8,511 bases of DNA from Verrucomicrobiaceae bacterium (GCA_947372405.1 CANBTO010000200.1:1-8511); one strand, 5' to 3'; numbered from the stretch's first letter, positions 1 to 6,717 are shown. The notes: generated by a model not told the origin, from the letters alone. Program-made: numbers and translations.

Positions 1-2
1 TC

Positions 3-650
3 GACCTCACCGGTGCGGGGCCGAATTACGAATCGTACACGATCATGGACGATGGCATGGGGATCGAAATGATCTACACCCTCACCGAAACCGAAAACGG
101 CCTGGAGGTGGGGTATCATCTCGGCACACAGGCGAAGATCACCGACAGCGAAATTCAGGACATGGCCTTCATCGGCCGGGTTCTGTGCCCGCCGGGGAAG
201 CGGGTGGAAATCGTCCGGTTAGACAAACAAGTCATTGCCTTGACCGTGAACCCGGCGGAAGTGCCGGTGCGGGCCGGCCAGCCGCCCTCGAAAGACCGGC
301 AGGCGGCCGTGCCGAGCCCGAAGCGCCGCATCCTGCTGGACGGAACGCTCGGCGAGCACTGCGGAGTCCATGTCATCCTCACCAACTCAGGGACGGAGTT
401 CCTATCGAACACACTGACCGCCGATGGCCACATGGTCAAATCCCACTACGCCTTGACCGATACCGCGCAGGGACCGCTGGTCGATTTCTCGATTGAGGTG
501 GATTCGAATGACCGGAGGCGCCAACATGGCACCTTCAAAGGTCGCGTTCTCTGCCCGCCGGGAAAACCGATGGAGATCTTCCGGAATGGGGCGCGGGTTC
601 TTGCCCTGACCCTGGACCCGGCGGACGACGACAAGGCTGGAACGAAGTAA
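3..650 (+). CDS. Repeated-domain protein of unknown function (5' partial)
   Basis: The reading frame is open from the left edge to a TAA stop at 648-650, so the N-terminus lies outside the window; the first in-frame ATG (45) falls in the middle of a domain and is unlikely to be the start. The visible 215 residues hold two copies of one domain. Copy 1 begins before the window and ends near base 260. Copy 2 runs about 324-620, starting at RRILLDG. Both end with GRVLCPPGK-x-x-EI followed by an ALT-x-x-P strand. A charged, proline-rich linker of about 20 residues joins them. The next gene carries a third copy, so the two are probably related in function and may be co-transcribed across a 37-base gap. 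The alternating hydrophobic pattern suggests a beta-rich fold, and the single invariant Cys in each signature stands out. I do not recognise the family. An extracytoplasmic location is inferred only from the neighbour's signal peptide. Confidence 0.75.
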   Translation, partial: DLTGAGPNYESYTIMDDGMGIEMIYTLTETENGLEVGYHLGTQAKITDSEIQDMAFIGRVLCPPGKRVEIVRLDKQVIALTVNPAEVPVRAGQPPSKDRQAAVPSPKRRILLDGTLGEHCGVHVILTNSGTEFLSNTLTADGHMVKSHYALTDTAQGPLVDFSIEVDSNDRRRQHGTFKGRVLCPPGKPMEIFRNGARVLALTLDPADDDKAGTK

Positions 651-687
651 GCTCCCGACCCACTCCAACCCCATCACCCGACCCTCC

Positions 688-1458
688 ATGAAATCATCCC
701 TCGTCTCCTTGTGTTCCGGCCTGCTGCTCTGCCTGCCCACGGTGTCCGCCGAGCCTGAAACCCCGGTACCGCAGCCCGAGCCTCCGAGCCAGCCCGTGCC
801 TGGCCAACCCATGGCTCGCCCGCAGCTCCCGAGAGTCTTGCCTCCACCCCCCCCCCCGGGGTCCCCGGGGCAGCCTGCCCAACCCAGCGTGCGCCCGCCG
901 AGCACGCCGAGCCCGAGAGTTTTGCCTCCACCCTACGCCCCCGCGGTGTCCCCGGGCCAGGATGTGCCGCGGCGGCGTGCCCAACCCGGAGTGAGCCCGC
1001 CAAGCACGCCGCGCCCGAGCGGCAACAAGCCCGCGGCCGTTTCCCCTGACGCTGCGGCCGCGCTCGCGGAGAAAAACCATGCGCCGGGTGACCCGGCCAT
1101 CTACAACCAGAACCGCACCATTCTCCTGGAGGGCAACGTCGGTGAGAAACGCGGCGTCAAGCTCACCATCACGGGCTTGGGGCCGCAGTTCAACTCGGCT
1201 TTGTTGCTCGAGGACGGCAGCCTCATGTCAGTCTCCTGCGACATGCTCCCGACCGACAAGGGCATCGACTTGGGCTACACGATCTCGCTGAGATTGAAGG
1301 AGACAATAGGCGGCCACATCGATTACCGCGACAAGAATTTCAACGGCCGGGTCCTTTGCGCAGATGGGAAGCCGGTGGAGATTTACGCCAACCGCACGCA
1401 ACGGCTCACGCTCAATGTTGAATCCCCAAAAGCGCAAGCCGCCCTGCCCATGCGGTGA
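688..1458 (+). CDS. Secreted protein with proline-rich stalk and GRVLC domain
   Basis: This 256-residue protein begins with a Sec-type signal peptide: Lys2, a hydrophobic core at residues 5-17 and a likely cleavage after VSA (residue 21). Residues 22-125 are a Pro-rich, low-complexity stalk. It contains an imperfect repeat whose unit starts PRVLPPP at residues 48 and 76, seen in the DNA as an 84-base spacing from 829 to 913. A C11 homopolymer at 847-857 encodes part of a six-Pro run. Residues 143-247 are one copy of the domain found twice in the preceding gene (RTILLEGNVGE start, GRVLCADGKPVEI signature). The architecture suits a periplasmic, cell-envelope or exported protein in which the stalk holds the C-terminal domain away from a surface. 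The start was chosen because it directly gives the signal peptide; no convincing Shine-Dalgarno is visible. Function unknown. Confidence 0.8.
   Translation: MKSSLVSLCSGLLLCLPTVSAEPETPVPQPEPPSQPVPGQPMARPQLPRVLPPPPPPGSPGQPAQPSVRPPSTPSPRVLPPPYAPAVSPGQDVPRRRAQPGVSPPSTPRPSGNKPAAVSPDAAAALAEKNHAPGDPAIYNQNRTILLEGNVGEKRGVKLTITGLGPQFNSALLLEDGSLMSVSCDMLPTDKGIDLGYTISLRLKETIGGHIDYRDKNFNGRVLCADGKPVEIYANRTQRLTLNVESPKAQAALPMR
829..1010 (+). repeat. Imperfect in-frame tandem repeat in the Pro-rich stalk
   Basis: Two units begin with nearly identical DNA (CCGAGAGTCTTGCCTCCACC at 829 and the same with one C-to-T change at 913). They code PRVLPPP, then PGQ, AQP and PPSTP landmarks. The second unit is a few residues longer. 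The first unit contains the C11 tract at 847-857. Confidence 0.65.
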
Positions 1459-1527
1459 GTGAGTTGTGGAGATGAAAGGTGATAGTCTGAAGTCTCATGT
1501 GGCGAGGCAAACCCATGATCGCGCGGT

Positions 1528-1698
1528 TCACTTCCCCGGGCCATCCTTGAGGATGCGCCGCAGCCACTTGGGCACGGGTTTCCCGATGAAGACCCGGCGG
1601 CCTTGTTCAAACACCGCGACCTTGCGATAATCACGCTCGAAGCCCCCGGGGCACCTTCTGTTGGCGGTCGCGTGTCGGTTTTCGATGTCCGCAGCAGC
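1528..1698 (-). pseudogene. C-terminal remnant of an unrecognised protein
   Basis: Read on the minus strand, 56 codons run without interruption from just after an in-frame TAG (1699-1701) to a TGA stop at 1528-1530. There is no ATG, and no plausible start. The peptide is protein-like rather than random: it contains CPGGFERDYRK, then VAVFEQGRRVFIGKP, and ends in a basic WLRRILKDGPGK tail. This alternation of hydrophobic and charged residues fits the end of a compact beta-alpha domain. The break on its upstream side coincides with the start of the CCCAGACA repeat cluster, which suggests that an insertion removed the 5' part of the gene. I do not recognise the family. Coincidental open frame is the main alternative, given the GC content. 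Confidence 0.4.
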
Positions 1699-1720
1699 CT
1701 AGACATGTTTCGGGGACACG

Positions 1721-1854
1721 TTTTGTCTGGGCAGGGCCATTTCCCCTCAGCGCCGCCAACAACTCCCCCAGACAAAAGGCGTTATTTCGAGAATTTGAAC
1801 CCAGACAAAACCTAGCGCAAGGGGGGGAAGGAGTGAAAACCCAGACATTTTGTC
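1721..1854. repeat. Four copies of CCCAGACAAAA-type word, one inverted
   Basis: Exact copies of CCCAGACAAAA occur on the plus strand at 1767-1777 and 1800-1810 (33 bases apart) and on the minus strand at 1731-1721. A diverged copy, CCCAGACATTTTGTC, lies at 1840-1854. The outermost minus-strand copy continues into GTGTCCCCGAAACATGTC, ending at the break of the gene remnant. Multiple short direct and inverted copies clustered at one end are typical of transposase-binding ends, so a decayed insertion-sequence end is the likeliest explanation. No intact element is present. Confidence 0.55.
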
Positions 1855-1890
1855 AGCGACTAAATGGGTATCTGCCCCACGATAGTCGCT
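1855..1890. repeat. Two-tier hairpin
   Basis: AGCGACTA (1855-1862) pairs perfectly with TAGTCGCT (1883-1890). Inside it, TGGG (1865-1868) pairs with CCCA (1876-1879) around a 7-base loop. The two stems are separated by a 2/3-base internal loop. No T-run follows on either strand, so it does not look like an intrinsic terminator. It abuts the last CCCAGACA copy and may be part of the same element. Confidence 0.5.
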
Positions 1891-2028
1891 AGGCCGTCCC
1901 CGGTGCTCGACAGCCTTCATCGCGTCCACGCCCTAGAGATTGATCGGCACCTGACATCGCCACCCATCAAGAACATTCTGCGCCTGTATACACTTGGTGC
2001 TGCTCACAACTTTGCGCATTTCTAAACG

Positions 2029-2191
2029 GTGTGCCCAAATGTGCCCAAATGCGTAATCATGGCGCTGGTGTGCGCTGATTCAGACGCCGCGCAGAGCTAT
2101 CGCTACAGAAAGCCGGGAGACCAGCGTGGTAATGGTCGCAGTTGCTCGATTTCTGCCCTTTTCGGCAGGATTGGGCACACTTTGGGCACAC
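2029..2191. repeat. Inverted pair of TGTGCCCAAA double repeats
   Basis: The left arm is a perfect tandem duplication of GTGCCCAAAT (2031-2040 and 2041-2050), preceded by GT. The right arm (2170-2191) reads, on the minus strand, GTGTGCCCAAA followed by GTGTGCCCAAT. Eleven bases of the outer units are perfectly inverted (2029-2039 against 2181-2191). The arms are about 120 bases apart and the right arm lies about 70 bases from the 3' end of a tRNA gene. The layout resembles arm-type sites of a tyrosine recombinase or operator pairs; the function is inferred. Confidence 0.6.
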
Positions 2192-2206
2192 CCACGCAGT
2201 CCTAAC

Positions 2207-2236
2207 AAAAAATCCCGAGGCCTTTCAGCTTCGGGA
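2207..2236 (-). terminator. Intrinsic terminator of the tRNA-Leu gene
   Basis: On the minus strand, TCCCGAAGC and GCCTCGGGA (2236-2228 and 2221-2213) form a 9-position stem with one A-C mismatch around the loop TGAAAG. Six T residues follow (2212-2207). It begins 22 bases beyond the 3' end of the tRNA, in the correct orientation to end its transcript. Confidence 0.85.
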
Positions 2237-2258
2237 CTCGTTGTAAATCAAAAGAAAG

Positions 2259-2340
2259 TGCTCGAAAGAGGACTCGAACCTCCACAGGTTACCCTACTAG
2301 ATCCTTAGTCTAGCGCGTCTACCAATTCCGCCATCCGAGC
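2259..2340 (-). tRNA. tRNA-Leu (anticodon AAG, reads CUU/CUN)
   Basis: The minus strand folds into a class II tRNA of 82 nt. The acceptor stem is GCTCGGA paired with TTCGAGC (one G-T pair), with discriminator A73, the usual leucine identity base. The D-arm contains the AATTGGTAGAC region typical of leucine tRNAs. The anticodon stem CTAGA/TCTAG closes the loop CTAAGGA, placing anticodon AAG at 2306-2304. A long variable arm (AGG-GTAA-CCT) and a T-arm with loop TTCGAGT follow. CCA is not encoded. A terminator lies immediately downstream. Anticodon AAG, with A at position 34, is uncommon in bacteria; it would need deamination to inosine by TadA to read more than CUU. Confidence 0.95.
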
Positions 2341-2360
2341 ATTCGGTTGGTTGGGCGGCC

Positions 2361-2389
2361 TTGTTACGGCCCCCGCCCGGACTACGCAA
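2361..2389 (-). promoter_or_regulatory. Possible promoter of the tRNA-Leu gene
   Basis: On the minus strand, TTGCGT (2389-2384) and TAACAA (2366-2361) are separated by 17 bases, and transcription from them would begin about 14 bases before the mature tRNA end. Spacing is ideal, but each hexamer matches the sigma-70 consensus at only about half its positions. Confidence 0.3.
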
Positions 2390-2481
2390 GAGAATCTTGA
2401 AAAAAATTTACCCCCCTGGAAACCCGCCTTCGGGCTTGCTTCCAAACCCACAACGGGAAGCATGTCCGGCATCAATACGCC

Positions 2482-3549
2482 ATGGAATCCATCCGCGCAG
2501 AATCGGTCGTCAAAACCTTCGGAAACGTCCGTGCCCTCGACGCGATCAGCCTGCTGGTGGAGCCGGGCGAGCTGTTTTTCCTGCTGGGTGCCTCGGGATG
2601 CGGGAAAACCACCCTGCTGCGCTGCATCGCGGGACTGGAGACGCCCACCAGCGGCAGTATCCACTTCGGCACGCGCGACGTCACGAAGATGCCTCCCCAC
2701 AAGCGCGAGGCGGCGATGGTTTTCCAAAGCTACGCGCTGTGGCCGCACCTCACCGTGGGTCAGAACATCTCCTTCGGGCTGGAGGAACGCCGGGTTCCTA
2801 AACCGGAGATCAAACGCCGCGTGGAGGAGGCCCTCGAAATGGTGCGCATGCCGGGCTACGGCGACCGCTCGATCGACCAGATGTCCGGCGGCCAGCAGCA
2901 GCGGGTGTCGCTCGCGCGGGCGTTGGTCGTGAAACCAAAGTGCCTCTTGCTCGACGAGCCGCTCTCGAATCTGGATGCCCAGTTGCGCGTCGAGATGCGC
3001 CGGGAGATCCGCCGCATCGTGAAGGAAAACGGCCTGACCGGCATCTACGTCACCCACGATCAGGAGGAGGCTCTGGCCATGGCGGACCGCATGGCGGTGC
3101 TCACGCGCGGCAGGATCGGCCAGATCGGCACACCGGAGGAAATCTATCGAAATCCCCGCAGCGCATATGTCGCGAATTTCATCGGGGAAACCAACCTGCT
3201 CGATGGCCGGGTGATCTCACTGAACGGGCGCGTCGCGTCGGTGGAAACCCCCGCCGGCATCATCATGGGACGCGTCAGTGATCCGGACTGGTCACCGCGC
3301 GCCGGAGAATCCGTTAGAATTTCGATACGCCCTGAAGCATGGTGCCTGCAGCCGGATACCGGCGAAAACCCGGTCGCCGGGACCATCACCGAACGCGCAT
3401 ATCTCGGCCAGCGCATCCAATACTGGATCGAAACCGCGGCGGGCCGGCAACAGATCGTCGAGATGAACCCGCACTTCATCCGCGAGCCCGGAGTCGAAAC
3501 GGTGACCTTGCACGCACGACCCGACGACGTGGTGGTGCTCAAGCCATGA
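2482..3549 (+). CDS. ABC importer ATPase, Fe(III)/FbpC-AfuC-like
   Basis: This 355-residue cytoplasmic ATPase powers the importer encoded by the next two genes. Its nucleotide-binding domain is complete: Walker A GASGCGKTT (residues 36-44), Q-loop Gln82 in FQSYALWPH, signature MSGGQQQR (134-141, with Met in place of the usual Leu), Walker B CLLLDEP (154-160), D-loop SNLD, and H-loop His192 in VTHDQEEAL. After GTPEEIYRNP and FIGETNLL (near 233-240) there is a C-terminal TOBE-type beta domain of about 110 residues. This length and layout fit the FbpC/PotA group of importers for iron, polyamines, phosphonates or thiamine. The start is the first ATG that keeps the FGNVRALD strand, though no strong ribosome binding site precedes it. 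Four bases separate its stop from the next gene. ATPase function is certain; iron as substrate is inferred from family. Confidence 0.93.
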   Translation: MESIRAESVVKTFGNVRALDAISLLVEPGELFFLLGASGCGKTTLLRCIAGLETPTSGSIHFGTRDVTKMPPHKREAAMVFQSYALWPHLTVGQNISFGLEERRVPKPEIKRRVEEALEMVRMPGYGDRSIDQMSGGQQQRVSLARALVVKPKCLLLDEPLSNLDAQLRVEMRREIRRIVKENGLTGIYVTHDQEEALAMADRMAVLTRGRIGQIGTPEEIYRNPRSAYVANFIGETNLLDGRVISLNGRVASVETPAGIIMGRVSDPDWSPRAGESVRISIRPEAWCLQPDTGENPVAGTITERAYLGQRIQYWIETAAGRQQIVEMNPHFIREPGVETVTLHARPDDVVVLKP

Positions 3550-3553
3550 TGCA

Positions 3554-5029
3554 ATGAAAACACGGGTGCTTTCCATCATCGGCCTGCTCGCATTGATCGT
3601 GGCGCTGCCCGTCGCGCTGCGCCGCCAGACCGCGGCGGAGAGTTTCCGCAACGCGGACGACCACATCGTCGTTCTAACACCCCACAATGAGACCATCCGC
3701 CAGGAGTTCGGCGAGGCCTTCGCCGCGTGGTGGAAGAAGACCACCGGGCGCTCGATGCACGTCGATTGGCGGACGCCCGGCGGCACCTCGGAAATCCGCA
3801 TGGTGCTGGACGCCGGCTTCAAGGCCGCTGCGGAAACCGGCCGTGAAGGCATCGGCATGGATGTGTTTTTCGGCGGGGGTGAGCCGGATTTTTCCAGCCA
3901 GGCGAAAAAGGGACGGCTTGCCCCGTTACAGATCTTCACCTCGCAGCCGGAGCTTTTCACCGCAGCCGGGCCGATTCAGGAAACCGCCACTGGCGAGCGT
4001 TACTTTCCCAAAGACCACGTTTGGGTGGCCACCTGCATGTCGCAGTTCGGAATCTGTTATAACCCGGATGTTCTCAAGCGTCTGAAACTCCCCTCACCCG
4101 TTTCGTGGCGTGACCTGGGAGATCCGGGATACGCCGGTTATCTCGCGCTCTCGGACCCGACCAAAAGCGGCTCGGTCGCACGTGCCTTCGAGTTGCTGGT
4201 CCAAGGTGAAATGCAGCGCGTGCTTGCGGAAAACCCTGCGGATCGCAACGCCGCTCTCGAAGCGGGCTGGGCGGCCGGACTCCAACTGATCCAGCGCATG
4301 GCGGCGAACTCCCGCTATTTCACCGACAGCGCGTCCAAGATCCCGCAGGACGTCGGCCAGGGTAACGCCGCCGCAGGTATGTGCATCGACTTCTACGGCC
4401 GTTCGTTTGCCGAGGAACTCACCAGCAGAAACGGCACGCCGCGCGTCGTCTGGACCGCACCGCTGGGCGGCACAACCTTGAGCGCCGATCCAGTGGGTGT
4501 TCTAACAGGCGCGCCGCATCCGCAGGTGGCGCAGGCCTTCGTCGAATTCTGCCTCAGCCGCGAGGCGCAGGTCCTGTGGTTCGGCAAGCCCGGCACGCCC
4601 CACGGTCCACGCCAGCGATCCCTCCACCGCATGCCCGTGCGCCGGGACGTTTACACTCCGGATATCCTCGCGAACTCCACCATGCCGGACGTGCATCCCT
4701 ACGATGATCCCGGAAACTTCATCTATCAGCGCGAACTGACGGGTGCCTCTTTCAACACGCTGCGCCAACTGGTGAAAGCCATGTGCATCGACTCCCACGA
4801 GGAAATGAAATCCGCTTGGCGCGCGCTGCGGGATGCCGGCATGCCTGCCGACGCGCTCGCCGTGTTCTCCGATGTCTCGATCATCCCCTACTCACTCGGT
4901 GGCAAGGGCGATCCGGGATTCGATGGCAATGATGCCTTGAAAACCGCTGAATACGCAGCCCACATCGGCGAATGGTTCCGGGCGAACTACCGCAAGGCGG
5001 AAGCGATGGCGAAACAGAAGACTCCATGA
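3554..5029 (+). CDS. ABC importer substrate-binding protein, AfuA/FbpA-like, long form
   Basis: This is a 491-residue extracytoplasmic solute-binding protein. Residues 1-24 form a hydrophobic signal or anchor (IIGLLALIVALPVAL then Arg-Arg). The possible cleavage after QTAA is poor, so it may stay membrane-tethered. The fold has family hallmarks in order: IVVLTPHNE (38-46), GGTSEIRMVL (77-86), MDVFFGGGEPDF (102-113), FGICYNPDVLK (165-175), SWRDLGDPGYAGYLALSDPTKSGS (184-207, given here as a landmark region), and the GMCIDFYGR segment (275-283), where iron-binding relatives carry ligands. It is some 130-150 residues longer than typical FbpA (about 330-350), the excess being mostly after residue 355. 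The gene starts 4 bases after the ATPase stop and its own stop overlaps the permease start. Substrate not proven: Fe(III), a chelate or an organic anion such as a phosphonate are possible. Confidence 0.88.
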   Translation: MKTRVLSIIGLLALIVALPVALRRQTAAESFRNADDHIVVLTPHNETIRQEFGEAFAAWWKKTTGRSMHVDWRTPGGTSEIRMVLDAGFKAAAETGREGIGMDVFFGGGEPDFSSQAKKGRLAPLQIFTSQPELFTAAGPIQETATGERYFPKDHVWVATCMSQFGICYNPDVLKRLKLPSPVSWRDLGDPGYAGYLALSDPTKSGSVARAFELLVQGEMQRVLAENPADRNAALEAGWAAGLQLIQRMAANSRYFTDSASKIPQDVGQGNAAAGMCIDFYGRSFAEELTSRNGTPRVVWTAPLGGTTLSADPVGVLTGAPHPQVAQAFVEFCLSREAQVLWFGKPGTPHGPRQRSLHRMPVRRDVYTPDILANSTMPDVHPYDDPGNFIYQRELTGASFNTLRQLVKAMCIDSHEEMKSAWRALRDAGMPADALAVFSDVSIIPYSLGGKGDPGFDGNDALKTAEYAAHIGEWFRANYRKAEAMAKQKTP

Positions 5030-6717
5030 AACGCGGCCCCGCCATACTCATCACGTTCGTCGTCTGTGCGCTGTTCGCCGTGTTTTTCATCTATCCGGCC
5101 GGAATGGTGGTGAAGCAGGCGTTCGAAGGTCCTCACGGTTTCACGCTGGAGTTTTTCTCCACCATTTTCAAAAACCCGATCTATCGGGAAGGGCTGTGGA
5201 ATTCGTTCGCGCTTGGAGCGGCATCCACGCTGGCCGCGCTGGCCATCGCGTTTCCGCTGGCGCTCGTGGGCCACAGATATGATTTCATCGGCAAGAAGGC
5301 GCTCGGCGTGCTGGTGCTGGCACCGATGATCCTGCCGCCGTTCGTAGGTGCGGTGGGCGTGAAGCAGATGCTCGGAGCGAACGGCGCGTTCAACGCCGCG
5401 CTCATCCACATGGGCCTGATGAACGCGGCCAAACCCTTCGACTGGCTCGCCGAGGGACGCTTCATCGGCATCGTATTGATGATCGGCCTGAATCTCTATC
5501 CGATCCTCTACATGAACATCGCCGCCGCGCTTTCGAATCTGGATCCGGCGATGGAACAGGCGGCGGAAAACCTCGGCTGCCCGCCGTGGAAACGCTTCTT
5601 CCGCATCACGCTGCCGCTGGCCATGCCGGGTGTCTTTGCCGGGGCGTCGATCGTTTTCATCTGGGCCTTCACTGAACTCGGCGTGCCGCTGGTTTTCGAT
5701 TTCGGACGCACGGCGTCGGTGCAGATCTTCGACGGATTGAAGGCATTGGACAAGAACCCGATTCCCTATGCGCTCACCGCCGTTCTGTTAGTGGTGGCGG
5801 CGCTGGTGTTCATGGTTTCCAAGCTCGTGATGGGCCGCTCGCCGCTTGGCACCGCACCGCGACCGAAAGGCCGCTCGACATCGCTGCGCCTGCACGGTTG
5901 GAAATCCGCGGCCTGCGCGGCGCTTTTTCTAACCATCTTCGCGCTGGCGGCCGTCCCCCACCTCGGAGTGATCCTGCTTTCCCTGGCCGGGCGCTGGTAT
6001 GGCACGGTCGTTCCGGACGAGTTCACGCTGCGCCACTACATCGAGGCGCTGGGCAATGGACTGGTGGTGCCATCCATCCAGAACAGCCTGCTCTATGCTG
6101 GTTGCGCGATGCTGCTGGCGCTGGTGATCGGGCTGGCCGTGGCATGGGTCGTGGTTCGCTCGGACCTGAAAATCCGCGGCCTGCTGGACGCGGTGGTGAT
6201 GTTGCCGCTCGCTGTGCCCGGACTGGTGATGGCGTTCGGCTATCTCGCTCTCTCGCAGGAGGGAAAACCGTTCCATTTCCTCATCGGTGCGGGCGAGAGC
6301 CCGTTCATGTTGTTGGTCATCGCCTACGCCATCCGGCGGCTGCCCTATGTCGTTCGATCTGCTGTGGCCGGTCTCCAACAGAGCAATCCCGCGCTGGAGG
6401 AAGCCGCCAGATCGCTCGGTGCCACGCCCTTCCGCACGCTGCGACGCGTGGCCATTCCTCTCATCGGAGCGAACCTCGCCGCAGGCTCGATCCTTGCCTT
6501 CGCCTTCGCCATGCTGGAGGTGAGTGACAGCCTGATCCTCGCACAGCAGGCGCAGCATTTCCCGATCACCAAGGCGATCTACACACTGCTCAGCACGCTC
6601 GGCAACGGCACCGAACTCGCGGCGGCACTCGGTGTCTGGGCGATGGTTTTCCTGTCGGTGGCCATCATGGGCGCGGCCGTTCTCGGCGGAAAACGCGGCG
6701 GGCTTTTCAAGGTGTGA
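5026..6717 (+). CDS. ABC importer permease, fused double-domain (FbpB/AfuB-like)
   Basis: This inner-membrane protein forms the whole transmembrane channel as a single chain. I choose ATG 5026, giving 563 residues: it overlaps the upstream stop as ATGA, which indicates translational coupling, and is followed directly by the first membrane segment (residues 5-25). The alternative upstream ATG at 4972 would add 18 charged residues inside the previous gene. Two permease halves are visible, each ending in an EAA loop that docks to the ATPase: EQAAENLGCPPWKR (177-190) and EEAARSLGATPFRT (458-471), each followed by a Pro-containing helix. About 12 hydrophobic segments are present, with a polar linker at about 268-292 between halves. 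Fused double permeases are characteristic of FbpB-type Fe(III) importers, which supports but does not prove the substrate. Confidence 0.92.
   Translation: MKRGPAILITFVVCALFAVFFIYPAGMVVKQAFEGPHGFTLEFFSTIFKNPIYREGLWNSFALGAASTLAALAIAFPLALVGHRYDFIGKKALGVLVLAPMILPPFVGAVGVKQMLGANGAFNAALIHMGLMNAAKPFDWLAEGRFIGIVLMIGLNLYPILYMNIAAALSNLDPAMEQAAENLGCPPWKRFFRITLPLAMPGVFAGASIVFIWAFTELGVPLVFDFGRTASVQIFDGLKALDKNPIPYALTAVLLVVAALVFMVSKLVMGRSPLGTAPRPKGRSTSLRLHGWKSAACAALFLTIFALAAVPHLGVILLSLAGRWYGTVVPDEFTLRHYIEALGNGLVVPSIQNSLLYAGCAMLLALVIGLAVAWVVVRSDLKIRGLLDAVVMLPLAVPGLVMAFGYLALSQEGKPFHFLIGAGESPFMLLVIAYAIRRLPYVVRSAVAGLQQSNPALEEAARSLGATPFRTLRRVAIPLIGANLAAGSILAFAFAMLEVSDSLILAQQAQHFPITKAIYTLLSTLGNGTELAAALGVWAMVFLSVAIMGAAVLGGKRGGLFKV

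Larger units (their letters stand above)
1459..2258. other. 800-base region without an intact gene; mobile-DNA scar
   Basis: No complete gene is supported here. The first 70 bases show nothing. From 1528 to 1698 the minus strand keeps a start-less coding remnant. From 1699 to about 1890 there are repeated CCCAGACA words and a hairpin. Positions 2029-2050 and 2170-2191 carry inverted double repeats. A tRNA terminator closes the region. Fragmented coding sequence plus clustered short repeats beside a tRNA 3' end is the typical debris of an insertion sequence or a tRNA-targeting integrative element. That origin is inferred; no transposase or integrase can be read. Confidence 0.5.

Noticed and set aside
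402..1080. Long minus-strand open frames opposite the Pro-rich stalk
   Set aside because: They exist because the complement of Pro codons lacks stops; the translations are low-complexity Gly/Trp/Arg and lie opposite a well-supported gene.
1383..1775. 130-codon minus-strand frame
   Set aside because: It overlaps the end of the upstream gene and is in a different frame from the more protein-like 56-codon remnant; its composition looks random.
1855..1890. Integron attC site
   Set aside because: The two-tier stem is suggestive, but no GTTRRRY core or matching RYYYAAC end flanks it and there is no integrase or cassette array.
1864..2025. 53-codon plus-strand frame starting inside the two-tier hairpin
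   Set aside because: It begins directly after an in-frame TAA, has no ribosome binding site, and its translation resembles no family I know; it lies wholly within the repeat scar.
2126..2308. 60-codon plus-strand frame
   Set aside because: It runs through the terminator and antisense through the tRNA gene.
2341..2481. Fur box or other clear operator upstream of the importer operon
   Set aside because: No GATAATGATAATC-like palindrome was found; only short GC-rich inverted repeats near the tRNA promoter region are present.
3292..3960. 222-codon minus-strand frame spanning the ATPase/binding-protein junction
   Set aside because: It is opposite two clearly coding frames and has no recognisable domain.
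4972..5025. Upstream extension of the permease start
   Set aside because: It would add 18 polar residues before the first membrane segment; the ATGA overlap at 5026 is the more natural start.
5898..6558. 209-codon frames on both strands inside the permease gene
   Set aside because: They are shadow frames of the permease; the translations are Arg/His-rich and lack family features.
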